Shown here in pieces: positions 24,662 to 32,993 of a stretch of 64,000 bases of DNA. The translations under genes and the position numbers were made by a program. Below the pieces are notes generated by a model. It saw only the letters and a program-made list of their open reading frames with translations. It was not told where the DNA came from and made no database searches. Positions within the stretch are counted from its first letter, which is position 1. Each line of letters opens with the position of its first letter. The stretch covers positions 186,001-250,000 of the forward strand of contig JABCZD010000004.1 of the NCBI GenBank assembly GCA_013289855.1. Direction: 5' to 3'. The stretch is from Acidobacteriota bacterium. GTDB lineage: Bacteria > Acidobacteriota > Terriglobia > Acidiferrales > UBA7541.

Positions 24662-26803
24662 CTAATTTTTGGTCCTTGCCGGTTTGGCGGCCTTGGCCTC
24701 TGGCGTGCCGAATTCCACGGTCACTTTTGCGCCATGCTTTACTTTAACGCCCGGCGCGGGCATCTGTCCTGTCGACAGACTCGTTCCGACCAGCACGGGG
24801 TTCAATCCGAGCCGCAAACACTGCTCCGAGACATCGCGCATGGTCTTCCCGCTGAAGTCGGGCACCGTAATCTCGCCACCTTCATCCACGGAAACCATCA
24901 CCGCTGATGGCGTCGCCGCCTTGCCGCTGCTCGAAACATCCGCGTTCGCAATATTGCTCGCCGCATCGTCCGGCTGCGAGGAAAAATCCGCCACCGTGAA
25001 ATCTTCGAGCGACGCGTCGTCCGCGGCGTCCTGCTGGTACGCGGTCTGCACCAGCTTAGGATTTACCGGTACATCGCGCGGCACATCCAAATACGTTAGC
25101 ACCTGCTCTGCCACTCGCTTAAATACCGGCGCGGCCACCATGCCACCTTCGTGCGGTCCCACCGGCGAATCGAGCGAAACCAAAATCGTAATGGCCGGAT
25201 CGTTGATCGGCGCAAAGCCCGTGAAGGACGCGATCAACTGCGTCGGCGAATACCTTCCCGTATTTGGATCAATCTTCTGCGCCGAGCCGGTCTTTCCCGC
25301 CGACGTCCAGCCGTCCAGCCGCGCCAGCGTGCCCGTTCCGCCTTTGAGCACCACCCCTTCCATCAGCCGCCGCAGCGTCGCGGCCGTCTGCGGATTGATC
25401 GCGCTTCTAGGTTCGACGGGCGCCAGCGGTCCTTCCCCCGGCAACACTTCCTGGCCGCGGCGCAATTCCGCCACCACATGCGGTCTATACAATGTTCCGC
25501 CGTTGGCGATGGCGGAAACGGCCGCAATCAACTGGATCGGCGTCACGCCCACTTCCTGTCCCATCGAGACCGCGCCGATCGATATTGGCGTCCAATGCTC
25601 CAGCCGGTGCAGCAGGCCGCGGCTTTCTCCCGGCATATCCACGCCCGTCGGCGAGCCAAATCCAAAAGCGCGGATGTAATCGTAGAATTTCGGCGCGCCC
25701 AATCGCATGGCCACTTTGATGGCGCCCACGTCGCTGGACTTCGCCAGGATTTCGGAAACGGTCAGCAACCCAAACGGTTTGTGGTCGTGGATGCGATGCC
25801 CGGCAACAATCACGGAGCCGTTCTCGCAATCAAATATTTCATCCGGCCGCGTGACGTTCTGATCGAACGCCGCCGCCAAGGTAATCAGCTTGAACGTGGA
25901 GCCCGGCTCGTAGATCGCGCTAACCGCGCGGTTCATGCGCGCCTCGGCCGGTGCGCTCACCGCGGAGTTGGGATTGAACTTCGGCCAGTTCGCCAGCGCC
26001 AAAATCTCTCCGTTGTTCGGATTCATCACGATAACGGTGCCGGCAGGCGCGTGCGTTTTGGCAATCGCGGCAGCCAGTTCGCGCTCCGCGATGTACTGGA
26101 TTTTTTCATCGAGCGTGAGTACCACGCTGGCGCCACGCTCATACGGTGGCCCATCGGCCTTCAGCCCGCCATCAAAATGATGCTGCCGCGCATCGGCCAT
26201 CACCATCACGCGTTCGCTTTTACCGCGAATCAGGCCATCCAGCTCGCTCTCGATGCCTCCCAACCCTTTTTCATCGGGATCGACAAATCCCAAAACATGC
26301 GCCGCCAGGTCGCGCTTGGGATAAAACCGCTGATTTTCTTTTTGCAGGTAGATACCCTTCAGGTTGAGCGCCTGAATCGCTTCGGCTTGCTCCGGAGGAA
26401 GTTTGCGCTGCACCCATACAAACGAGTTGGACGCGCCCAGCCGTTCTTCGAGCACGTCGCGCGGAACGCCGAGCACTCCGGAAACTAATCGCGCCGCCAG
26501 GCTTATATCGGGGACCTCCGAAGGCACGGCAAACGCGGAATCCACCTGAATACTCATGGCCAGCGGATGCATGTTGCGGTCGTAAATTTCGCCGCGCTTG
26601 GGGGATATATCGATGGTGCGTTGTTGCTGGCGCAACGCGCGCGCCATGTAATCGCTGTGACGAATCAACTGCAGGTAGGCCAGCCGCCCGCTCACCCCCA
26701 CCATCCACAAGAGCGCGAGCCCGGCGACGATCAGCAACCGGTTGGCCGAGGTCCCAACCGAGGTGCGGCCGCCTTCGACGTCATAGTCTCGGTTCTGTGG
26801 CAT
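24662..26803 (-). CDS. ftsI: septal transpeptidase FtsI/PBP with C-terminal PASTA domain
   Basis: A 713-residue class B penicillin-binding protein. One membrane helix (LLIVAGLALLWMVGVSGRLAYL, ~24-45), a dimerisation domain, then the transpeptidase with the active Ser in STFK (S302), the SSD triad (~357) and KTGS (K504). A linker rich in Ala, Asp and Ser leads to one PASTA domain (EITVPDFSGKTMRDVSEQCL, last ~75 residues). The PASTA tail makes it closer to SpoVD/PBP2x-like forms than to E. coli FtsI. It cross-links septal peptidoglycan together with FtsW. It lies between ftsL and murE. Confidence 0.95.
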   Translation of the reverse strand: MPQNRDYDVEGGRTSVGTSANRLLIVAGLALLWMVGVSGRLAYLQLIRHSDYMARALRQQQRTIDISPKRGEIYDRNMHPLAMSIQVDSAFAVPSEVPDISLAARLVSGVLGVPRDVLEERLGASNSFVWVQRKLPPEQAEAIQALNLKGIYLQKENQRFYPKRDLAAHVLGFVDPDEKGLGGIESELDGLIRGKSERVMVMADARQHHFDGGLKADGPPYERGASVVLTLDEKIQYIAERELAAAIAKTHAPAGTVIVMNPNNGEILALANWPKFNPNSAVSAPAEARMNRAVSAIYEPGSTFKLITLAAAFDQNVTRPDEIFDCENGSVIVAGHRIHDHKPFGLLTVSEILAKSSDVGAIKVAMRLGAPKFYDYIRAFGFGSPTGVDMPGESRGLLHRLEHWTPISIGAVSMGQEVGVTPIQLIAAVSAIANGGTLYRPHVVAELRRGQEVLPGEGPLAPVEPRSAINPQTAATLRRLMEGVVLKGGTGTLARLDGWTSAGKTGSAQKIDPNTGRYSPTQLIASFTGFAPINDPAITILVSLDSPVGPHEGGMVAAPVFKRVAEQVLTYLDVPRDVPVNPKLVQTAYQQDAADDASLEDFTVADFSSQPDDAASNIANADVSSSGKAATPSAVMVSVDEGGEITVPDFSGKTMRDVSEQCLRLGLNPVLVGTSLSTGQMPAPGVKVKHGAKVTVEFGTPEAKAAKPARTKN

Positions 26804-26910
26804 GGCGATGTCAGCTCAGCAAACGCTCCGATGCACACTCTAATATGGATAAAATTTTGCTAGCTACTCGCCGCCAGAGAAAATCGCCTCGCCGGGGACG
26901 GCGAGCTCCA

Positions 26911-27333
26911 CTACGGCCGGCTCGCACGCGTGTACCGCACGGTTGCAACTTCCGCGCCGTTCGGAGCTTCGTACTCCTGCACCTGCGTCGGCTGCACTTC
27001 CGTCAAGCCCAGTTGCTGGCGAGCAATTTCATCGATGCGGCGCGGGTCGGACAGCCCGGCGATCTGCAGATTCAGCGAAGAGTTCAGCGCCGCGGCGTCC
27101 GCCTGCTGGGCTTTGACGCTTTCCAGCTGAAAACTCAAATCGATGCAGCGAAAATGCTGGTAAATGTATAGCGTCAGAAACGCCGCAATCACTGCGCCCA
27201 GCGCCACGGTGCGATACAAATTGCGCATTTTCAGCGGCGCCACATTGCGCACCAGCCGCGAATTGTCAATCCGCCGCACGGTGCGAAACTCTGTTACCAC
27301 CGGTGCTTTCTTCTTCAAAGTTCGACGCGTCAT
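26911..27333 (-). CDS. ftsL: cell division protein FtsL
   Basis: A ~140-residue bitopic protein: a basic cytoplasmic N-terminus (MTRRTLKKK), one membrane helix (TVALGAVIAAFLTLYIY, ~42-58) and a periplasmic coiled coil (LSFQLESVKAQQADAAALNSSLNLQIAGLSDP) followed by RRIDEIARQQLGL, the usual FtsL/FtsB pattern. Sequence identity in this family is low, so position between rsmH and ftsI carries much weight. The ATG at 27333 was preferred; a GTG at 27363 would add 10 residues. FtsL works with FtsB and FtsQ to activate FtsWI. Confidence 0.88.
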   Translation of the reverse strand: MTRRTLKKKAPVVTEFRTVRRIDNSRLVRNVAPLKMRNLYRTVALGAVIAAFLTLYIYQHFRCIDLSFQLESVKAQQADAAALNSSLNLQIAGLSDPRRIDEIARQQLGLTEVQPTQVQEYEAPNGAEVATVRYTRASRP

Positions 27334-27405
27334 AACCGTACCCAGTTCTTTCTGCTTACCCACTCCGAAAACTTTGGCGATCCGGCCGCGGCGAGTATTG
27401 CCCTC

Positions 27406-28311
27406 TTAAGCCGCCGCCCGCTCTGCGCACCGCAATTTCGCACTCCGCGAACGCGGATTTTCAAACAACTCGCGCTCGCCGGGAACCACCACATGCCGCG
27501 TCAATACGCGCAGGGTGCCATCCCGCTCGCCCTGCTGAAACGCGTGCTTCACGATGCGGTCTTCGCGCGAGTGGTATGTCAGCACCACCAGACGTCCTCC
27601 AGGATTTATTGTGTCAGGGGTCCGAGAAAGAAACTGCCCGAGTTCCTCCATCTCTCGATTCACCGCGATCCGCAGCGCCAGAAACGTTTTTGTTGCGGGA
27701 TGCAGTCTCTGCCTTCCCCATTGCTTTCGGGCCCCTGCCACAGTCGTTGCCAAGTGCGCGGTGTCCCGTATCGGGCGCGCGCGCACGATCATCTTGGCGA
27801 TTCTTCTGGAATCATGCTCATCGGCTTCGCGATAGAGCAGGTCGGCGATCTCATTCTCCGACCACTGATTCACAATTTCGTCGGCCGTCAACGCGTCGTT
27901 GACGGTGTCCATGCGCATATCCAGGGCCGCCGCTTCGCGAAACGAAAAGCCCCGCTCTGCGCGATCAAGCTGCATGCTCGAAACCCCCAAGTCGGCCAAG
28001 ACCCCGTCCACCATCGGAATCCCCAACTCGCGCACGACCTCCGCAATCTTCGAGAACGCCGCGTGCACCAGCGTCACCCTGCTCATGCGCTCCGTGCCTA
28101 AGCTCTCCGCCAACCGCCCCCGCGCTAGTTCCAGCGCCTGTGCGTCCCGGTCCAGGCTGATCAATCGTCCTGACGTCAACCTTTGCGCGATTCTCTCCGA
28201 GTGGCCCCCGGCTCCCAGCGTGGCGTCTACGTAGTTTCCTTCGGGCCTGATGTCCAGCCATTCCAGCACCTCATCGAGCAACACCGGCGTATGCGGCGCG
28301 TTACTGGTCAC
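27406..28311 (-). CDS. rsmH: 16S rRNA (cytosine-1402-N4) methyltransferase RsmH (MraW)
   Basis: A 301-residue SAM-dependent enzyme that methylates C1402 in the ribosomal decoding centre. It starts with HTPVLLDEVLEWL, the SAM loop DATLGAGGHSERIAQRL (~28), DGVLADLGVSSMQLDRAERGFSF (~105), and near the end LVVLTYHSREDRIVKHAF and NPRSRSAKLRCAER. Standard length. It is second in the dcw cluster, after mraZ. A 57-bp gap to mraZ contains a dispersed repeat. Confidence 0.97.
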   Translation of the reverse strand: MTSNAPHTPVLLDEVLEWLDIRPEGNYVDATLGAGGHSERIAQRLTSGRLISLDRDAQALELARGRLAESLGTERMSRVTLVHAAFSKIAEVVRELGIPMVDGVLADLGVSSMQLDRAERGFSFREAAALDMRMDTVNDALTADEIVNQWSENEIADLLYREADEHDSRRIAKMIVRARPIRDTAHLATTVAGARKQWGRQRLHPATKTFLALRIAVNREMEELGQFLSRTPDTINPGGRLVVLTYHSREDRIVKHAFQQGERDGTLRVLTRHVVVPGERELFENPRSRSAKLRCAERAAA

Positions 28312-28313
28312 TC

Positions 28314-28341
28314 GTTTACCCTGAGCGTCTTCCGCGAAGGG
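28314..28341. repeat. dispersed repeat, GTTTACCCTGAGCG...CGAAGGG
   Basis: A 28-bp copy of the GTTTACCCTGAGCG...CGCGAAGGG element in the short gap between mraZ and rsmH, within the predicted operon transcript. Confidence 0.6.
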
Positions 28342-28368
28342 TCGCTTCGTTTGTTGCTTACCGCTTCC

Positions 28369-28809
28369 CTAAATCCCAAGATCTTCCAAAGCCCGCGAAT
28401 CCTCGTCAGTGAACGGCTGGTTCTTCATTTCGTCCAGCACCCGGGTATGGTTCATCACCTCGAGATAATCGAGGCTCCCCAGCACATCCACGTCGCCTTT
28501 GGCCTGCGCTTCCTCGCGCAACACCGCCGGGATCAACAGCCGACCCTGCGCGTCGAGCTCCACCGTCTGCCCAAAATAGCTGGTGCGCTTCAAAAACTTT
28601 CGCTTCGCCAGATTGGAACTGGAGACCTTCTCCAGCTTGTCTTCGATCTCCGCCCAAACCTTCATGGGATAAATCCGCGCCGATTCGCCCGTAGGACTGG
28701 TGATATAAAATTGGTTGCCATACTCCGTCAGCGCCTCGAGAAACACCGCCGGCACCTTCAACCGGCCCTTCTCGTCGACCTTCGCTGGACAGTTTCCCCG
28801 CAGCTTCAT
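28369..28809 (-). CDS. mraZ: transcriptional regulator MraZ
   Basis: A 146-residue protein with two AbrB-like SpoVT/MraZ halves, each with a D-x-K/Q-GR-L motif: KVDEKGRLKVPAVFLEAL (~10) and ELDAQGRLLIPAVLREEA (~84). MraZ binds tandem GTG-type boxes in front of its own operon and represses it. Seven such boxes at exact 10-bp steps lie upstream (28963-29026), so self-control of the whole dcw cluster is likely. The C-terminal ~20 residues are acidic. First gene of the cluster. Confidence 0.96.
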   Translation of the reverse strand: MKLRGNCPAKVDEKGRLKVPAVFLEALTEYGNQFYITSPTGESARIYPMKVWAEIEDKLEKVSSSNLAKRKFLKRTSYFGQTVELDAQGRLLIPAVLREEAQAKGDVDVLGSLDYLEVMNHTRVLDEMKNQPFTDEDSRALEDLGI

Positions 28810-28962
28810 TCGCCCTTACCCTGCTCGACCGGTAATCGATGGTCGCAATCGCCATATTTGGCTGAACCTGCGCTCCCGCGCGCAAAAAACCCTTGAAAAT
28901 GCTCGTTTTACAGCCCAGAATGGCCCGGTATGCCCTATTTCTCGGCCCGTGAAGCGCTTGCC

Positions 28963-29026
28963 CTACTCCGCCCTACTGCCTTCTACTACGGTCTACTGCT
29001 TACCACTTCACTCCACTTTGGACCAC
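28963..29026 (-). promoter_or_regulatory. array of seven MraZ boxes, GTRG every 10 bp
   Basis: On the minus strand GTGG, GTGG, GTGG, GTAG, GTAG, GTAG, GTAG occur at 29026, 29016, 29006, 28996, 28986, 28976 and 28966, with 6-bp spacers. MraZ sites in E. coli and Mycoplasma are three or four such direct repeats on one DNA face. Seven is a long array. It begins directly after the -10 box, so bound MraZ would cover the start of transcription. Confidence 0.85.
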
Positions 29027-29054
29027 ATCTTATGCCCCTTTTTCCGCATGTCAA
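29027..29054 (-). promoter_or_regulatory. dcw cluster promoter TTGACA-N16-TAAGAT
   Basis: On the minus strand a perfect -35 box TTGACA (29049-29054), a 16-bp spacer and TAAGAT (29027-29032). The first MraZ box touches the -10 box. The predicted start of transcription is near 29020, inside the box array. Confidence 0.8.
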
Positions 29055-29270
29055 TAGTAAAAATCCATTTTCTTAAAAATAGTTGTGGATTTTAGATATT
29101 CTACAATTTCTCATTTTTCCCTACGACCAATTGTGCTTCCGCATCGTTTGCTCGTCTATCTGTAGTGTCACGATTTCGATAGTCGTCAGCGGGCGAGAAA
29201 TCCCGCATTCCCGGGCGTGCGCGACGTCATTCGGAGGCTCAGCGTTGGCCAGAGAACGAACGCTTCGCGA

Positions 29271-30608
29271 TCAATTCCCCGCCGCCACAGCCCTGTTCCG
29301 CAGAATTCCCTGCAAGGGCCGCAAGTCTCCGTCGATCGGCCCGGTCTTCAAATGCGAAGTATCCAATCCCAACAATTTCGCGACCAACGGATAGATGTCC
29401 ACGTTGTCGAACGGCGCCACCGTAACGCCAACGCGAATATCCACGCCGGCAGCAAAAAAACTGGCCTTCATGTCCGGAACGCGCTCAGGATCAAATCCAT
29501 GCGCACCGACCTGCTTATGTTCCGGCGTTCCGGAAGATGGCGGCGCCGAAAAACGCACCAGATAAGGTCCCGTGGTCACCACGATCGGGTCGCCCGAGCG
29601 CGGATTTCTATCATCATGCAGCGGCGTCGGCATCTGCGAACGGCGATAGACCTCAAACTTGTCGCTCTTGCCGTGCAATGCCGCATAGGCTCGCTGCGCG
29701 TCGGCTTCGGATTTTGCATATAACTGCGAACCCACAATTTTTTCGAAGGCACCCGCGTCGGGAAAATATTGGTCGAGGGTAATGTAGTCGCCCTGCACCG
29801 CGGCCATGCCGTGATCAGAAACGACGATGATGTCCACCGGCAGCGCCAATTTCTTGACGCCAGCCTCGAGCGCCCCAATTTCCTTGTCGACCGCTTGTAC
29901 CGCGGCGCGAACTTCGTCGCTGTCCGGGCCATGCTCGTGTCCCTGATGATCGACCTCCGAGAAATATAAGGTGATCAAGTGCGGTCGCCGCTCCTCAGGC
30001 AGACGTAACCACGCGAGAACCTGCTCCACGCGATCGTGATTGGGGATTTTTTCGTCGTACTTTAAATAATACGAAGGACGCGCGCCTTGAATCTCCGCCT
30101 CGGAACCCGGCCAGAAGAAGCACGCCGTGCGCATGCCCTGCTGCTCGGCTAAAACCCACAACGGCGCGCCGCCATACCAGCTACCGTCGGTGACCGTCGC
30201 CGGATTGCTGAGACTATAGATTTGTTTTCTTTCCGGATCGTAAAAACTATTGGCCACGATTCCGTGATGCTCGGGATACAGCCCGGTGGCCAGCGTGTAG
30301 TGATTGGGAAACGTCAGCGAGGGGTACGCGGGGATCATGCCGTCGGGTGCGGTGGCGCCAGAAGCCGCCAGCGCCTGCAAATTTTTCGCATCGTACTTCT
30401 TGGCGTAGTCATAGCGGAATCCATCGAGCGAAACCAGAATCACATAATGCTGTTTGCGTGCCTCCGGTGAATTCGCGCCATGCTCGATGGTAAGCACGGG
30501 CGTAACGTCCTGCGCCAGCGCGACGGAGATTAGCCCCCCTCCGCTTAGAGCTAGCAAAAAAACGAGAATCGCGACTCGCTGCAGCAAGTTAGACTTCATA
30601 ACACGCAT
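29271..30608 (-). CDS. secreted nucleotide pyrophosphatase/phosphodiesterase (NPP-type)
   Basis: A 445-residue exported hydrolase of the alkaline phosphatase superfamily. A signal peptide (~1-32, ending VALAQ) is followed by metal residue D62 in VSLDGFRYD and the nucleophile T99 in PSLTFPNHYTLATGLYPEHHGIV, the NPP signature. Further metal motifs are YFSEVDHQGHEHG (~215) and VVSDHGMA (~262). NPP enzymes split nucleotide di- and triphosphates or phosphodiesters in the periplasm. It is transcribed towards the dcw promoter's upstream side and is separate from it. The substrate is not predictable. Confidence 0.9.
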   Translation of the reverse strand: MRVMKSNLLQRVAILVFLLALSGGGLISVALAQDVTPVLTIEHGANSPEARKQHYVILVSLDGFRYDYAKKYDAKNLQALAASGATAPDGMIPAYPSLTFPNHYTLATGLYPEHHGIVANSFYDPERKQIYSLSNPATVTDGSWYGGAPLWVLAEQQGMRTACFFWPGSEAEIQGARPSYYLKYDEKIPNHDRVEQVLAWLRLPEERRPHLITLYFSEVDHQGHEHGPDSDEVRAAVQAVDKEIGALEAGVKKLALPVDIIVVSDHGMAAVQGDYITLDQYFPDAGAFEKIVGSQLYAKSEADAQRAYAALHGKSDKFEVYRRSQMPTPLHDDRNPRSGDPIVVTTGPYLVRFSAPPSSGTPEHKQVGAHGFDPERVPDMKASFFAAGVDIRVGVTVAPFDNVDIYPLVAKLLGLDTSHLKTGPIDGDLRPLQGILRNRAVAAGN

Positions 30609-30721
30609 GGGCGTCCCCGGAACAGACTCGTGGATTTCTCGTTTACCAGCTTAATTGTTGCAGGCTTTTTTCATTCCAGAGTAAACACGCATTCATAACT
30701 GGAAAACGAACGGAATATTTT

Positions 30722-32653
30722 TCAGCTCGCCTTCAAATCGTTTACCGCGCGAAACGCCTGGTCGATGGCTTCGTTGGTGTAGGCATTGGCACCCGCATCG
30801 GAATTGGCGATGGCGATATTTCCAAATCGCTTTCGTCCGATGACCCAGGGCTTTTCTTCCTCACTCCAATCCGGATCAAACAACGGGTTCGGTGTGTACG
30901 CATAGCCGTGCGCCCAGCGGTTGACGGTAATGCCGGCGATATCCCGCGAAGCATCAAATCCTCCGCCGCCTAACATCTTCTGCAGCTGGTCACGGATGTT
31001 GCTTTCGAACGTCGCAAATGGCGTATCCATTAATTCTCGACGCCCCGCGCGATACTGCTCCCGCATCGGCAATCCCGGCTTACAGGGCGTGCGCAACATG
31101 AAAAGCACCGCAGGCTCGCCCGGCGCGCTAGGAAACTTATACGTGCCGACACTGACGGGGAAATCCAGCGCGGTGTGCGTGTGATATCCACCGGGCGCCA
31201 CCACCTGCCGAATCCCCAGCTTGGAGAAGGCTTCCCAATTGCGCAGCGCCACGTGGGTGTATACCAGCGGCGTCTTCACCAGATACGCCAAGCCGGCCTT
31301 CTGCTGCGCCGGCAGCTCCGGACAAATATAAGGAATCATGACGTTGTAACAAGCCAGAACGCATTTCGCCCCGCGCACCTGCTGTAACTTACCGGCGCGT
31401 TCGTACGCTACCACGACCGGCGCTTGCGAGCCGTTGCCGCTTGCGCTGGCTTGCAAAACGTGGACCACAGTGCTGTTCAGCCGGATGCGCAGCGGGGTAT
31501 CGGCGGCGTCCAGCTTGCTGTAGTCCGCGCGGGAGGTCACGACATCGTCCATCGTGCTGCCCGGCATGGCGCCGGGAATCAGCGCGCGCACCAGCAAGCG
31601 CGCTACGGAAGCGTTGCCGTCCGGAAAATGAAAAATATATGGCTCCTCTTTGGCGCGTTCGCCGAATCCCAATCCGTCGAAGCCCGCGTAGGTAAACGAT
31701 TCGTAGTCGTCGGGACTGTCATAACAGGCCATGGCGGAAACCGCGTCGATGCCCACGCCGAACAGATCGTGCGGCATGGCCTGAAAAAAGGGCAGTGCCT
31801 CCGGCGTCATTTTGCAATATTTCGTCAAGTACTCGGCATAGCTGATTTTGTTCAACTGCGCGGCTTTTTCTTCGCGCGAAAGTCCCGGCAGATAATCCAC
31901 TTTTTCGGTGTACACCCGCGCAATGTCTTGGCGCGCCGAATCCGAAAGCGGCGCGCGCGCCAGAAACTCCGGCCACGGCGTGGTATTCATGCCGGTGAGC
32001 ATGGCGTCGCGGCCAAAGGTCTCTTTGTCAAAAAAACATGCGGTGCCCAGCTTGTCGTACAGCGTGCGGTCGTAATCCTTATAAAACCTCTGCACCTCGA
32101 TCCCGATCTCTTTAATTAAAGCCGCTGCAACTTTGCTGTAACTTCCTGGACTTTCGATGGACTGCGTTCCGCCATAACTGAGTACCATGCGCCCGCCGGC
32201 GGTAAACTCGTTGCGCTTCGCGTGGCCGCCAAAATCATCGTGATTGTCCAAGATTAAGATGCGGGCCTTGGGCCCGGCCTGCTGGCGGTAGAAATAAGCC
32301 GCCGCCAGCCCGCTGATTCCGCCGCCCACGACCACCAGGTCATAGTCTTCTCCGGTGTCCGCGTCCTTTCCCATTTCGTTCCAGTTCATGCCGTCGCGCA
32401 AGAGGTGTGCGTAGGTGAAGGTTCCGTCGTGATTCCCGCGCATGCCCATCTTGGCGGGCGGGTAGTAATCCGCGGCATTGTCCGGAGCAGTGTTGCTAAC
32501 CGGATAATCGCCGGCTATCCCCGCCGCAAATAGCATATCCGCGCTAAGGGTTCCAGCTGCCACCGCCCCACCGACGCCGACGGCCACGCCATTCAAGAAA
32601 TCGCGCCGCGTAATTTCGTGATCCATGCCGGGTTTGCAATCTTTTTTTTTCAC
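30722..32653 (-). CDS. Tat-exported FAD-dependent amine oxidoreductase, spermidine dehydrogenase-like
   Basis: A 643-residue protein with a twin-arginine signal (ITRRDFLNGVAVGVGGAVAAG) and, after ~85 residues, the FAD-binding DLVVVGGGISGLAAAYFYRQ and ILILDNHDDFGGHAKRNEF. The C-terminus has a second FAD-contact (RFGNIAIANSDAGANAYTNEAIDQAFRAV). The overall layout recalls the periplasmic spermidine dehydrogenase SpdH of Pseudomonas; that match is from memory, so the substrate is tentative. The start is a GTG behind GGGAG. It is divergent from the NtrC-type regulator, with a TATAAT at 32689-32694 in the shared gap but no good -35 box. Confidence 0.8.
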   Translation of the reverse strand: MKKKDCKPGMDHEITRRDFLNGVAVGVGGAVAAGTLSADMLFAAGIAGDYPVSNTAPDNAADYYPPAKMGMRGNHDGTFTYAHLLRDGMNWNEMGKDADTGEDYDLVVVGGGISGLAAAYFYRQQAGPKARILILDNHDDFGGHAKRNEFTAGGRMVLSYGGTQSIESPGSYSKVAAALIKEIGIEVQRFYKDYDRTLYDKLGTACFFDKETFGRDAMLTGMNTTPWPEFLARAPLSDSARQDIARVYTEKVDYLPGLSREEKAAQLNKISYAEYLTKYCKMTPEALPFFQAMPHDLFGVGIDAVSAMACYDSPDDYESFTYAGFDGLGFGERAKEEPYIFHFPDGNASVARLLVRALIPGAMPGSTMDDVVTSRADYSKLDAADTPLRIRLNSTVVHVLQASASGNGSQAPVVVAYERAGKLQQVRGAKCVLACYNVMIPYICPELPAQQKAGLAYLVKTPLVYTHVALRNWEAFSKLGIRQVVAPGGYHTHTALDFPVSVGTYKFPSAPGEPAVLFMLRTPCKPGLPMREQYRAGRRELMDTPFATFESNIRDQLQKMLGGGGFDASRDIAGITVNRWAHGYAYTPNPLFDPDWSEEEKPWVIGRKRFGNIAIANSDAGANAYTNEAIDQAFRAVNDLKAS

Positions 32654-32993
32654 TATGACTCCCGAGCGCTCCGATTGATGTAGTGCAAATTATAGACTGT
32701 TCCGTAGCTGCATCGACAGGCGCCGCGTGCCAAAAGTGGAATCCCCGAATGGGATTGACCGCAATTGGCACGGCAAAGTTTCATATGCAATGTTTGCTAA
32801 GCGATTGCTTAGCGTCTACCACCCTACGACGCAGCTCGCGTCCACTGCAAAACGGCCCGCCAAGTCCACAACACATTGATTGCAAGCTATTTTCCTCGAG
32901 CGTAGCGATAGCACGAGATTCTTGCAACGCCGCGACGAATCACGTTCGGCGCTCGCGCGATGTGGCACACCGCATGCCTATAAAGATTGCATC
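32654..32993. other. divergent intergenic region
   Basis: A 340-bp gap between the leftward FAD oxidoreductase and the rightward NtrC-type regulator. It holds a TATAAT on the minus strand (32689-32694). The regulator's frame is open back to a TTG at 32880, so part of the gap may be coding. No RNA gene or long repeat is seen. Confidence 0.4.

Larger units (their letters stand above)
28810..29270. other. dcw leader and promoter region
   Basis: This 461-bp gap holds the dcw promoter, the seven MraZ boxes and a ~150-nt untranslated leader on the minus strand. The right part (29060-29150) is AT-rich and gene-free. No other gene is seen. Confidence 0.6.

Noticed and set aside
32764..32790. possible sigma-54 promoter TTGGCACGG ahead of the NtrC-type gene
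   Set aside because: The -24 part fits but no TTGC stands at the required -12 distance.
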